A DNA stretch of 64,000 nt from Hyphomicrobiales bacterium (GTDB lineage Bacteria > Pseudomonadota > Alphaproteobacteria > Rhizobiales > Beijerinckiaceae), in the NCBI GenBank assembly GCA_019075905.1, contig JAGXAM010000001.1, positions 277,455 through 341,454 on the forward strand, written 5' to 3'. The position numbers and the translations under genes are program-made. The stretch's first letter is position 1. Each line of letters opens with the position of its first letter. Shown here one piece after another: positions 20,983-29,498 of the stretch. Under the pieces are notes generated by a model that did no database searches, was not told where the DNA came from, and saw only the letters and a list, made by a program, of their open reading frames with translations.

Positions 20983-22392
20983 TCAGGGCGTGGCCTGCGG
21001 GGCCGGCTCCGCCATGACCAGGGCTGGCAGGCGCAGGGTGGCGGCAAGGCCCGGGCAGGTATTGGCGAGTTCGAGCGAGCCGCCGTGCAGCCGCGCCACC
21101 GCCTCGACCAGGGCGAGGCCCATGCCCGAGCCCGGCGTGCTGCGCGACGTCTCAAGGCGCACGTAGCGCTGCTTGACGCGTTCGAGATCGGCGGGAGCGA
21201 TGCCGGGCCCCTCGTCACTGACCCTGATGACAATATCCTTGTCCTGCCTGGCGCAGACCACCCGGATATGCGGCGGCGCGCCCTGTGGCGCAGCGCCATA
21301 ATTGGAAGCATTGATGATGAGGTTGCTGATCGCCTGCCCCAGAAGCTCGCGGCTGCCTTTCACCTGCAGGCCGGGCGCGGTCTCGACGTCGAGCGTGCCG
21401 CCGGTTTCCTCGATCATGGGCTGATAGAGTTCGGCACAGGCCTCAACCGCCTCGCTGGCATCGCAGGGCACCAGCACATCTGCGCCTGTGCCCGATTCGA
21501 CGCGGGCAATTTGCAGCAAGGCATTGAATACGCTGAGGAGGCGATCAGATTCGACGATCACCTGCTCCAGCGCCGCCTCATGGCTGTCGCCGGCGGCGGG
21601 GTGAGCGAGAGCCTGCTCGGCGCGGTTGCGCAGCCGGGTTAGCGGCGTTTTCAGATCATGGGCAATATTGTCGGTGACCTCGCGCATTTCCGCCATCAGC
21701 CGGTTGATGCGGTCGAGCATGGCGTTGAGGTTTTGCGCCAGACGATCAAACTCGTCATGGCTGCCGGCTTGCGGCAGGCGCTGGTCGAGATTTCCGGCCA
21801 TGATTTCCGCTGCCGAGGCGCTCATCGCATCAATGCGACGCAAGACCCGGCGCGCCAGAATCATGCCGCCGACCAGCCCCAGCGTTCCGAGCGCTGCCAG
21901 GGACACGAGGAAGCTGCGGGCAAATATGGCACGCAGGGCTTCACGATCGGCCATGTCGCGCCCGACCAGCAGGTGAAAACCGCCGGGCAGCGAGAAAATC
22001 CGTGCCAGCGCGACATTATGGGCGGTGATCTCGCCCGGGCGTCGATAACGCGTCTCGACTGCGCCCGGCGTATCGAGCAGGCGCGGCGGCAGGGCGGCAA
22101 TATTGCCGGCCAGCACCTGCCCCGCCGGATCCGTCAGCAAATACAGCGATGATCCCGGCTGGTGGGCGCGCTTTTCCAGCGTCGAATATAGGCCCTGCAG
22201 GCCGCCTTGGGCATATTGCTCCGACAGGCCCTTGATTTCGGCGTTGACCGTGGCCGCGATTTGCTGGTCGATGATTTTCTCGACTTCCCAGCCGACGGTG
22301 ATCAGCACCACCGCAGCCCCGACGGCGAATACGACTACATAAAGCAGCACCATCCGGAAGGAGGTGCTGGCGATGAGTCTAGCGCGCGCCAT
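20983..22392 (-). CDS. Two-component sensor histidine kinase with HAMP domain
   Basis: 469 residues. A first helix near residues 12-32, a periplasmic loop, a second helix near 165-188 and a HAMP region lead to the dimerisation box DNIAHDLKTPLTRLRNR, containing the phospho-accepting histidine. The catalytic domain has NLIINASNYG, DEGPGIAP and GSGMGLALVEA. It overlaps the upstream response regulator gene by 14 bases, so the pair is translationally coupled. This pair follows ccm-degP in several Hyphomicrobiales. The stimulus is unknown; envelope stress is a fair inference from DegP next door. Confidence 0.88.
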   Translation of the reverse strand: MARARLIASTSFRMVLLYVVVFAVGAAVVLITVGWEVEKIIDQQIAATVNAEIKGLSEQYAQGGLQGLYSTLEKRAHQPGSSLYLLTDPAGQVLAGNIAALPPRLLDTPGAVETRYRRPGEITAHNVALARIFSLPGGFHLLVGRDMADREALRAIFARSFLVSLAALGTLGLVGGMILARRVLRRIDAMSASAAEIMAGNLDQRLPQAGSHDEFDRLAQNLNAMLDRINRLMAEMREVTDNIAHDLKTPLTRLRNRAEQALAHPAAGDSHEAALEQVIVESDRLLSVFNALLQIARVESGTGADVLVPCDASEAVEACAELYQPMIEETGGTLDVETAPGLQVKGSRELLGQAISNLIINASNYGAAPQGAPPHIRVVCARQDKDIVIRVSDEGPGIAPADLERVKQRYVRLETSRSTPGSGMGLALVEAVARLHGGSLELANTCPGLAATLRLPALVMAEPAPQATP

Positions 22393-23071
22393 CGCGGATC
22401 ATATAGCCGGCGCCACGCACGGTCTGGAGGCAGGGTTCATCTTCGCCCTTGTCAATTTTGGCACGCAGCCGCGAAATATGCACATCAATCACGTTGGTTT
22501 GCGGATCGAAATGATAATCCCATACATGCTCCAGCAGCATGGTGCGTGTCACCACCTGGCCTGCATGTTTCATGAGATATTCGATGAGGCGAAATTCGCG
22601 CGGTTGCAGGGCAATCTCACGGCCCGAGCGGCTCAGGGTGCGCGACATGCGGTCAAGCACCAGTGGCCCGGCCCGCAACGCGGTGCTGTCGCCACCGGCG
22701 GGCTGGCGACGGCGCATCAGCACCTCGACGCGGGCCAGCAATTCGGAGAAGGAATAGGGCTTTGCCAGATAATCATCACCGCCGGCCCTCAGGCCCTTGA
22801 CCCGGTCATCGACCTGGCCCAGCGCCGACAGGATCAGAATGGGGGTTTCGATCTTCTGCTCGCGCAGGCCGCCGATCAGCGACAGGCCATCGAGCTTGGG
22901 CAGCATCCGGTCGATGATCAGGACATCATAATCGCCGTCGCGCGCCAAGGCATAGCCGTCAAGGCCATTGAAGGCCGAATCGGCGACATGGCCGACTTCG
23001 CGGAAGGATTTGACCAGAAACGCCGCGGTCTCGCGGTCATCTTCAATGACAAGCAATCGCATGGCGGGCAT
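22379..23071 (-). CDS. OmpR/PhoB-type response regulator
   Basis: 230 residues; MRLLVIEDD three codons into the frame is an alternative start. The receiver domain has the acidic pair in VIEDDRET, the phospho-acceptor aspartate in DVLIIDRMLPKLDG and the conserved lysine in YLAKPYSFSEL. The C-terminal winged helix (RTLSRSGREIALQPREFRL to DVHISRLRAKID) is of OmpR type. It is the partner of the overlapping histidine kinase gene and probably controls envelope genes. Confidence 0.93.
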   Translation of the reverse strand: MPAMRLLVIEDDRETAAFLVKSFREVGHVADSAFNGLDGYALARDGDYDVLIIDRMLPKLDGLSLIGGLREQKIETPILILSALGQVDDRVKGLRAGGDDYLAKPYSFSELLARVEVLMRRRQPAGGDSTALRAGPLVLDRMSRTLSRSGREIALQPREFRLIEYLMKHAGQVVTRTMLLEHVWDYHFDPQTNVIDVHISRLRAKIDKGEDEPCLQTVRGAGYMIRDGAR

Positions 23072-23111
23072 GGATAGTCATTCCGGCAGGAAACGCAACC
23101 TTGGTGCCTTC

Positions 23112-23150
23112 AAAGAAAACCGCCACCGGCTGATGGGGCGTCCGGTGGCG
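23112..23150 (-). terminator. Rho-independent terminator of degP
   Basis: Read on the minus strand, CGCCACCGG and CCGGTGGCG form a perfect 9-bp GC-rich stem with a 12-base loop, followed directly by a GTTTTCTTT run. It lies about 70 bases beyond the degP stop and just before the response regulator gene, separating degP from the two-component operon. Confidence 0.75.
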
Positions 23151-23208
23151 GCGTCTGCGCCCGCCGTATCAAGCTCCGGGAGCAGAGGTGATAGCGGCGG
23201 GCGATCAT

Positions 23209-23234
23209 CACGGCGAGTGTTAACCCTCGCCGTG
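23209..23234 (-). other. Hairpin enclosing the degP stop codon
   Basis: CACGGCGAG and CTCGCCGTG make a perfect 9-bp stem whose 8-base loop contains the degP TAA. No T-run follows, so it is not an intrinsic terminator by itself. It may protect the transcript 3' end ahead of the terminator some 60 bases downstream. Confidence 0.5.
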
Positions 23235-24701
23235 AAGTTCCATGGCAACGAAGCGGGTGCCGTTGCCGGTTTTCACACGCAGCAGCACGGCCTTGCGCCC
23301 GGCCTTGCGGGCATCGGCAAAGGCCTGCCGCAGATCGGCAATGCTGTTGAGCGTCTTGCCGCCGGCTTCAAGAATGACATCGCCGCTCTTGAGGCCCTTC
23401 TGGGCAGCAACGCCGTTGGGGTCGATGTCCGAGATGACCACACCCGTCTTGCCGGCACCGGCGACGCTGGTGGCAGGCGCGAGGGTCAGGCCATAGGTCT
23501 TCATCTCATCGGGCGGTGCGGCAACCTGGGGATTGAGGCTGGCCTGCAGATTGTCAGGCAGCGTTCCCAGCGTCAGATCAGCGACTTCGTTCTTGCCGTT
23601 GCGGATATAGCCGATGGTAACCTTGGTATCAGGGGCCATGGCGGCAATAGTGCGGGCCAGATCATGGGCATTGGCAACCGCCTTACCATTGACCTGCGTG
23701 ATCACATCGCCGGACTTCAGGCCGGCCTTTTCAGCCGGGGCGCCATGTTCGGTTTCGGCAATCAGGGCGCCGTCGCGCGATTTCAGGCCGAGGCTTTCGG
23801 CAATATCAGCCGAAACCGGCTGGATTTGCACCCCGATCCAGCCGCGGGTGACGACATGCTTGCCCTTTTCGAGCGCCGCAATCACACCGCGCGCTTCCTC
23901 GACCGGAATGGCAAAGCCGATACCGACGCTGCCACCCGAAGGCGAGAAAATCGCCGTGTTGACGCCCACGACATGGCCATTGGCATTGAAGGTCGGACCG
24001 CCAGAATTGCCACGATTGATGGGCGCGTCGATCTGCAGGAAATCGTCATAAGGGCCGGAATTGATGTCGCGACCGCGCGCCGAGACGATGCCGGCGGTCA
24101 CGGTGCCTCCCAGACCATAGGGATTGCCGACGGCGATCACCCAATCGCCGACATCCGGCGACTTTTTGGCAAATTGCACGAAAGGATAGGTGCCGGGCTT
24201 GATGATTTTCAGCAGCGCCAAATCGGTCTTTTTGTCGGTGCCGACAACACGGGCCGGCAGCACGCGGCCGTCATCGAACTTCACGGTGACGTCGGTGGCG
24301 TTTTCAACCACATGATTGTTGGTGACGATATAGCCATCGGCACTGATGATGAAGCCCGAGCCGAGGGCAATGCCGGTGCGCGGATGCGGCTGCATCGGGC
24401 CACCCTGGCCAAATTGCCGGAAGAAGCGCTCCATCGGATCGCCGGGCTGGAAATGCGGCATGTTCGGCATATTGAAGCCGACATTCTTCTCGACCATTTT
24501 CACCTTGACGGAAACGACGGCGCCACGCACCGCCTTGACGATCGGCGCGAATGAGCCGGGGCCGGCGGGTGCATTGTCCTGCGCAAGGGCAAAGGCCGGG
24601 GTCGGTGTCAGGATGCCGGTCTCGGCAATGACCCCGGAAATGGCGGCAAGCGCGACACCGGCCATCAGCACAGTGCGGGCTTTGGAAGCATGATTCATCA
24701 T
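23220..24701 (-). CDS. degP: Periplasmic serine protease/chaperone of the Do family
   Basis: 493 residues. An N-terminal membrane/signal segment (about 10-28) ends near an AFALAQD cleavage region. The trypsin-like catalytic triad is His130 (NNHVV), Asp160 (KTDLALL) and Ser233 (GNSGGP). Two PDZ domains follow, near 270-380 and 395-490, ending at the stop without extension. It degrades or refolds damaged periplasmic proteins. It follows the ccm genes by 135 bases and is followed by a terminator, so it probably has its own transcript. An OmpR-type pair lies immediately downstream. Confidence 0.95.
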   Translation of the reverse strand: MMNHASKARTVLMAGVALAAISGVIAETGILTPTPAFALAQDNAPAGPGSFAPIVKAVRGAVVSVKVKMVEKNVGFNMPNMPHFQPGDPMERFFRQFGQGGPMQPHPRTGIALGSGFIISADGYIVTNNHVVENATDVTVKFDDGRVLPARVVGTDKKTDLALLKIIKPGTYPFVQFAKKSPDVGDWVIAVGNPYGLGGTVTAGIVSARGRDINSGPYDDFLQIDAPINRGNSGGPTFNANGHVVGVNTAIFSPSGGSVGIGFAIPVEEARGVIAALEKGKHVVTRGWIGVQIQPVSADIAESLGLKSRDGALIAETEHGAPAEKAGLKSGDVITQVNGKAVANAHDLARTIAAMAPDTKVTIGYIRNGKNEVADLTLGTLPDNLQASLNPQVAAPPDEMKTYGLTLAPATSVAGAGKTGVVISDIDPNGVAAQKGLKSGDVILEAGGKTLNSIADLRQAFADARKAGRKAVLLRVKTGNGTRFVAMELHGEG

Positions 24702-24725
24702 GGGAAGTCTCCAACAAAACCGATG

Positions 24726-24760
24726 GGCAGCGGTTACGCCGCCCTAACCTCGATCAGGTT
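24726..24760 (-). other. Two small hairpins between ccmH and degP
   Basis: On the minus strand an AACCT/AGGTT 5-bp hairpin is followed by a 7-bp GC-rich hairpin (GGCGGCG / CGCTGCC, one G-U pair) and then GGTTTTGTT. This could end the ccm transcript or structure the degP leader. Stem lengths are modest. Confidence 0.35.
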
Positions 24761-24836
24761 GAGAAGACTATGCCAAGTCGATGCTTACCGGCCTGTTGCG
24801 GGAACATGAATTTTTGGCAAGGTGGAGGTGGGCCCG

Positions 24837-25298
24837 TTACTCGGGGCGCATCAACCTGGCGAGGGCGGCTTCCTCGGCCGCGTCGAGCGGCGGGGCTTCA
24901 GGCTCGCCGCGTTGCTGGCGCCGCGCCTGCCACATGAAAAGTGCCGCCAACAGCACGATGAGCGCCGGGGCACCCCACAACAGCAGGGTCGCGCGATCGA
25001 GCGGCGGCTTCAGCAGCACGAAATCGCCGTAACGCGCCACCAGAAATCTGGTGATCTCGGCATCGCTTTTGCCTGCCACAATATCCTTGCGGATGATGGT
25101 GCGGATGTCCTTGGCGAGGGAGGCGTCGGATTCGTCAATCGATTCATTCTGGCAGACGAGGCAGCGAAACTGGCTCGACAGCGCGCGGGCGCGAGCCTCC
25201 TGCTGCGGATTACTCAAGACTTCCTCAGGCGTGACGGCATGGGACAAGGATGCCACGCACATGAGCATCGCCAGACAAACCAGACGCAAGTGGCCCAT
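24837..25298 (-). CDS. ccmH: Cytochrome c maturation protein CcmH (CycL)
   Basis: 153 residues. A signal peptide covers residues 1-21. The redox-active motif RCLVCQN (Cys46, Cys49) receives reductant to keep apocytochrome c thiols reduced. A C-terminal membrane helix near 108-126 (ATLLLWGAPALIVLLAALF) anchors it to the inner membrane with the cysteines in the periplasm. It begins 4 bases after the ccmF stop, the last gene of the ccmIEFH operon. The length matches the short rhizobial CycL form. Confidence 0.95.
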   Translation of the reverse strand: MGHLRLVCLAMLMCVASLSHAVTPEEVLSNPQQEARARALSSQFRCLVCQNESIDESDASLAKDIRTIIRKDIVAGKSDAEITRFLVARYGDFVLLKPPLDRATLLLWGAPALIVLLAALFMWQARRQQRGEPEAPPLDAAEEAALARLMRPE

Positions 25299-25302
25299 GG
25301 CG

Positions 25303-27276
25303 TTACCCCGCTGCTTTCAAGGCTTTTGGCGCGGCACGGCGGGCAAAGCCGAGCCGCAGGCGCACATCACTCAAGGAGAGCAGGCCGCCGAAGGCCATGA
25401 CCAGGGCTCCGAGCCAGATCAGCGAGACCAGCGGCTTCCAGTAAAGCCGCGCATCCAGCGAGCCATCCGCCTTCTCATTGGCAATGCTGATATAGACTTG
25501 CCCGAGGTCGAGCGTCTTGATGCCAGCTTCGGTCTTGTCCATCTGCCGCGCGGCAAAATACCTGATGGAAGGGCGCACCACAGCGACCACGCCGCTGCCA
25601 TCTGAAACTGTCATATGCGTGAAGGTTTCACGATAATTCGGCCCGGCCTGCTTGCTGACATGGTCAAAACTCACCTGCCAGGGGCCGAGCGCATAGGTCG
25701 TAGCCGGTTTAATGTTGATTACCCGCTCGACACCCCAGCCAGTCGCGGCAAGGCCAAGCAGGGTGACGCCAAAGCCCAGATGCGCGAGATTGGCCCCCCA
25801 GACCGAGCGCGGAATGCCACGGCTGCGAGCCAGTGCCGAGGCAAATCCGGAACTGCGCTTGATGCTGCGCTCGTAAAGATCAATGAAGGAGCCGACGATC
25901 AGCCAGACGGCGAGGCCGACACCGACCGGCGCGATCACCGGCCCGCCGCGCGTTGCCGCAAAGATCACAGCGGCGGCGAGGCCCAGCACCGCAGCGGCCA
26001 TCAGCCTTTGCGCCACGGCCAGCAAATCGCCGCGCTTCCAGGCCAGCAACGGCCCGAATGGCATGGCCAGCACCAGCACCAGCGCGAAAGGCGCGATGCA
26101 GAGATTGAAAAATGGCGGCCCGACGGTGATTTTTTCTCCCGTCAGCGCCTGCAGCGCCAGGGGATAGAGCGTGCCGATAACCACGGTGGCACAGGTGGCG
26201 GTGAGCAGCAGGTTGTTGAGAACGAGGCCACCTTCGCGCGACACGGGTGCGAAAATGCCGCCGGGCTTGAGCGCCGAGGCGCGCCAGGCAAACAGCGCCA
26301 GCGAACCGCCGATGAAAAACAGCAAAATCGCCAGAATGAACACGCCGCGCCGCGGATCAACGGCAAAGGCATGAACCGAGGTCAAGACGCCGGAGCGCAC
26401 GAGGAATGTGCCGAGCAGCGACAGCGAAAAGGTCAGGACCGCGAGAAAAATCGTCCAGACTTTCAGGGCATCGCGCTTTTCCATGACGCAGACGGAATGC
26501 AGCAGCGCCGTGCCGGCCAGCCATGGCATGAGCGAGGCGTTTTCGACCGGATCCCAAAACCAGAAACCGCCCCAGCCCAGAGAATAATAGGCCCAGTAGG
26601 AGCCCATGGCGATGCCGAGGGTGAGGAAGATCCAGGCCACGAGTGTCCAGGGCCGGACAAAGCGCGCCCAGACCGGGTCAATCCGGCCGGAAATCAGGGC
26701 GGCGGCGGCATAGGCAAAGGTCACCGAAAAGCCGACATAGCCGAGGTAAAGCAAGGGTGGATGGATCGCCAGCCCCGGGTCCTGCAGGATCGGGTTGAGC
26801 TCCTGGCCCTGCGCCGGCGCCGGGCTCAGCCGCAAGAACGGGTTGGAGGCAAGCAGGATAAACAGCAAAAATGCGGTGCCGAGCAGACCCTGCATGGCGA
26901 TGACATTGGCGCGCAGGTCGCGCGGCAAGTGGCGCGAGAAAGCCGCCACCGCGGCACCGAAGGTGGCGAGAATCAGCACCCAGAGCAGCATCGAGCCTTC
27001 GTGATTGCCCCAGACGCCGGTGATCTTGTAGATCAGCGGCATTTTCGAATAGGAATTTTCATAGACATTGCGGACAGAAAAATCCGAAACGACATGCGCA
27101 TAGGTCAGGGCGCCATAGGCGAGCGCCACAAAGATGAATTGTGAAATGGCAATCGAGGGCGCTGCCTGCGCCAGTTGCCGGTCGCCGCCCAGCGTGCCGG
27201 CCAGCGGCACCAGGGTCTGGGTGATGGCCAAAGCTAGCGCAAGCACCAGAGCAAAATGGCCTGCCTCAACGATCAT
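25303..27276 (-). CDS. ccmF: Heme lyase CcmF (CycK)
   Basis: 657 residues with about 14-15 membrane helices. The tryptophan-rich WWD motif GWGGFWFWDPVENASLMPW lies at about residues 234-252, the heme-handling signature of CcmC/CcmF/CcsA proteins. Conserved histidines flank it (IHPPLLYLGY at 171, and HSVCVMEKRD after it). It takes heme from CcmE and ligates it to apocytochrome c with CcmH and CcmI. It lies 43 bases downstream of ccmE in the operon. Confidence 0.97.
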   Translation of the reverse strand: MIVEAGHFALVLALALAITQTLVPLAGTLGGDRQLAQAAPSIAISQFIFVALAYGALTYAHVVSDFSVRNVYENSYSKMPLIYKITGVWGNHEGSMLLWVLILATFGAAVAAFSRHLPRDLRANVIAMQGLLGTAFLLFILLASNPFLRLSPAPAQGQELNPILQDPGLAIHPPLLYLGYVGFSVTFAYAAAALISGRIDPVWARFVRPWTLVAWIFLTLGIAMGSYWAYYSLGWGGFWFWDPVENASLMPWLAGTALLHSVCVMEKRDALKVWTIFLAVLTFSLSLLGTFLVRSGVLTSVHAFAVDPRRGVFILAILLFFIGGSLALFAWRASALKPGGIFAPVSREGGLVLNNLLLTATCATVVIGTLYPLALQALTGEKITVGPPFFNLCIAPFALVLVLAMPFGPLLAWKRGDLLAVAQRLMAAAVLGLAAAVIFAATRGGPVIAPVGVGLAVWLIVGSFIDLYERSIKRSSGFASALARSRGIPRSVWGANLAHLGFGVTLLGLAATGWGVERVINIKPATTYALGPWQVSFDHVSKQAGPNYRETFTHMTVSDGSGVVAVVRPSIRYFAARQMDKTEAGIKTLDLGQVYISIANEKADGSLDARLYWKPLVSLIWLGALVMAFGGLLSLSDVRLRLGFARRAAPKALKAAG

Positions 27277-27319
27277 TGCCGTTTACCTCTCCCGCGCGGG
27301 TCACACGTCGCCGCAGCCT

Positions 27320-27766
27320 TCACTTCATCGCCGCCTGATCGCGCCACAGACCTTTTTTCTTCAGGTCTTCCTCGACATTTTTCGGCACATAGCGTTCGTC
27401 ATGCTTGGCAAGCACCTGATCGGCGACAAACTGGTCAGGGGTCCGAAGCACGCCTTCGGCGATGATCCCCTGCCCTTCGCGGAACAGGTCCGGCAGGAGA
27501 CCGACATAGGTCACATGCACCGCAGCCTTGTTGTCAGTCACGGCAAAGGCAATCTTGTTGCCCGGATCGCGCACCAGCGAGCCCTTTTCCACCAGCCCGC
27601 CGATGCGCAAGCGCGTGCCGGGCATGATGTGGTCCCTGGCGATTTCACTCGGGGTCAGGAACAGCTCGATATTGCCGCGCAGGGCATAAAGGGCGATGCC
27701 AGAGGCCGATCCCAGCACGGCCATGGCCGCAAAGATCATGGTGAGCCGACGTTGCTTGCGGGTCAT
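27320..27766 (-). CDS. ccmE: Heme chaperone CcmE (CycJ)
   Basis: 148 residues. One N-terminal membrane helix (about 8-29) precedes an OB-fold domain. The covalent heme-binding histidine is His122 in LAKHDERY, with Tyr126 as axial partner, matching the classical HxxxY form. AVTDNKAAVHVTYVGLLPDL is also characteristic. It carries heme across the periplasm to CcmF. Its ATG overlaps the ccmI stop by 4 bases, implying coupled translation. Confidence 0.96.
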   Translation of the reverse strand: MTRKQRRLTMIFAAMAVLGSASGIALYALRGNIELFLTPSEIARDHIMPGTRLRIGGLVEKGSLVRDPGNKIAFAVTDNKAAVHVTYVGLLPDLFREGQGIIAEGVLRTPDQFVADQVLAKHDERYVPKNVEEDLKKKGLWRDQAAMK

Positions 27767-28875
27767 GGTGTTTTCAATCCGAGATTCTGCGCCAGCGCCT
27801 CAACCTGGCTCCAGCCGGCCTGATTAGCCGCCAGGGCCTTGCGGGCATTCGCCAAGGCCACCCTGGCCTTGTCGTTTTCCTTCAGCACCACCAGCGAGCG
27901 GATGAGTTGCTGCCAGCCGGCCGGATCATTGCCCTGAGTTTGCAGCCGATCAGACAATTTGGCAACCATGGCATGGATCATCGTCAATTGTGCCGCCGGC
28001 GGCATGGCACGCACGGCAGCCGCCATCGGCCCGGCCGGGCCGCCCTGCGGGCCTTGCTGCTGGCCGGAAACCTGCGCGATGCGCGCCTTGACCATGTCAA
28101 CCCAACCGGCATCGGGCGGCGCGCTCGCCACCAGCGCCCGCCACAGGGACAGGGCTCGGGCCTTGTCGCCGGATTGTGCTGCGGCGAGGCCCTGATAATA
28201 ACGTGCCTTGGCATTGTCGGGCTCAAGCTTCAGGGCCTTGTCAAAGGATGCCAGCGCCTGCGGCGTCACCACGCCATTGGCTTCGGCCACCAGCGCCTCG
28301 CCATAATCGGCGCGCACTGGCCCGCTCTCGCCCTTGAGGGTGATAATCCGGCGGTAGGCGGCCACGGCCTCCTGAACCCGTCCGAGGCGAAGATAGATCG
28401 GCGCCAGCAATTCAAAGCCGCGCACATCGTCGGGATGTTTTTTGAGTTGCGCCTCGACGCGAGCAATCATGATATTGGCGTCGGCATTGTCGCCTGTGGC
28501 CGCAAGGCGCGCCGCCAGAGGATCATCCGGCATGGTCGGCGTGCCGATTCTGGCATAAAGGCCGAAGGCCAGTGCCGGCAGCAGCACCGCCACCGCCAGC
28601 GCCGTCACCTTGCGCAGACGCCCGGCCCGGACCGCATTATCGCCCGCCGACTTTGCATCGGCAAGGGCGCGACGCGCCGCCAATGCCCTGGCAATGCGGG
28701 CATCTTCATCATCGATCAACGCTGCCTGACGATCGCGCTCGATGGCATCGACCTGTGCTTGATAGAAGTTGCTGGCCAATCCCCTGGCGGGGTCATCGGC
28801 CACGCCGCGACTGAACGGCCACAGGACGCCAAGCAGCGCACCCGCCGTCATCAAAAACAGAACTGACCATATCAT
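27763..28875 (-). CDS. ccmI: Cytochrome c maturation protein CcmI (CycH)
   Basis: 370 residues. Two membrane helices (about 3-20 and 92-112) flank a cytoplasmic loop with the leucine-zipper-like EDARIARALAARRALADA. The C-terminal periplasmic part has TPR-like repeats (FELLAPIYLRLGRVQEAVAAY; NAKARYYQGLAAAQSGDKA). CcmI binds the C terminus of apocytochromes and presents them to CcmF/CcmH. It is the first gene of the ccmIEFH operon. Confidence 0.94.
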   Translation of the reverse strand: MIWSVLFLMTAGALLGVLWPFSRGVADDPARGLASNFYQAQVDAIERDRQAALIDDEDARIARALAARRALADAKSAGDNAVRAGRLRKVTALAVAVLLPALAFGLYARIGTPTMPDDPLAARLAATGDNADANIMIARVEAQLKKHPDDVRGFELLAPIYLRLGRVQEAVAAYRRIITLKGESGPVRADYGEALVAEANGVVTPQALASFDKALKLEPDNAKARYYQGLAAAQSGDKARALSLWRALVASAPPDAGWVDMVKARIAQVSGQQQGPQGGPAGPMAAAVRAMPPAAQLTMIHAMVAKLSDRLQTQGNDPAGWQQLIRSLVVLKENDKARVALANARKALAANQAGWSQVEALAQNLGLKTP

Positions 28876-28960
28876 GAGCGTAACATATCCGAACCCAAGG
28901 CAATTTCCAGTTGCCTCCTTGTCGCAGCCGACACGTCAGGGACGTTATGAACCTCAAGCG

Positions 28961-29389
28961 TCAGCTATTTGTGAAGGTCCAGCTGCCATCGGCGTCACGA
29001 CATGCCTTGCCACTGCCCGAGCGCCCGCGGCCGTTGATGAATACATGAACATCGTAGTGACTGCACGACAAATCGGCGAGACCACCGAGGCCGGCAGGCT
29101 TTTGCGGTGTGGCATAGCCGAACACCGTGCCGGTGCCGCGCCAGCTCTGGCGCTTGCCCGATTTCAGCGCCATCAGCAGGCTGTTGAAGGCGGTGCGCCG
29201 GTCCTTTTCGCTCATGTTCGCGCCCAAAGCACCCGCCAGCGCGCCGGAAACCGGGGGCGGCCCGGCAGGTTTCGCTGCCGCCATGGGCATGGCGGGCGGC
29301 TTCACTTTGACATCAGGGGCCCCCGACGTGGACTGGCAGCCCGCCACCAGCAAAGACAGCAACATGGCGACATGAATTTTCCGCTGCAT
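28961..29389 (-). CDS. Lipoprotein of the 17-kDa surface-antigen type
   Basis: 142 residues starting MQRKIHVAMLLSLLVAGC; the lipobox LVAGC gives lipidated Cys18. A Pro/Ala-rich linker follows. The C-terminal domain has WRGTGTVFGYATP, a central cysteine (CSHYDVHVFING) and GKACRDADGSWTF, a pattern like the C terminus of rickettsial 17-kDa surface antigens and related outer-membrane lipoproteins. Function unknown. It lies between ccmI and the feuQ-like kinase on the same strand, with gaps of 85 and 109 bases. Confidence 0.7.
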   Translation of the reverse strand: MQRKIHVAMLLSLLVAGCQSTSGAPDVKVKPPAMPMAAAKPAGPPPVSGALAGALGANMSEKDRRTAFNSLLMALKSGKRQSWRGTGTVFGYATPQKPAGLGGLADLSCSHYDVHVFINGRGRSGSGKACRDADGSWTFTNS

Positions 29390-29498
29390 ACCCGCACCTA
29401 AATCGTCAGACGGCATTGACCGTCTTTTCTGACCGATTACGGCGCGGATGGCAACACTCATGCGCGCCCTGATTATGCAGAACCGCAGGCCATGACAG

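Noticed and set aside
22968..24554. 528-codon frame on the plus strand opposite degP
   Set aside because: degP has the full protease triad and PDZ domains; the antisense translation has no recognisable domain.
24720..24765. Possible TPP riboswitch before degP (AACCTGATC on the minus strand)
   Set aside because: Only the short AACCTGATC stretch matches. The paired CTGAGA element and the downstream TAAT-x-CCAGCGTAGGGA-like core are absent, and no thiamine gene follows.
25615..27144. 509-codon frame opposite ccmF
   Set aside because: Composition is dominated by Arg, Gln, Gly and Asp with no family features, while ccmF has the WWD motif and expected length.
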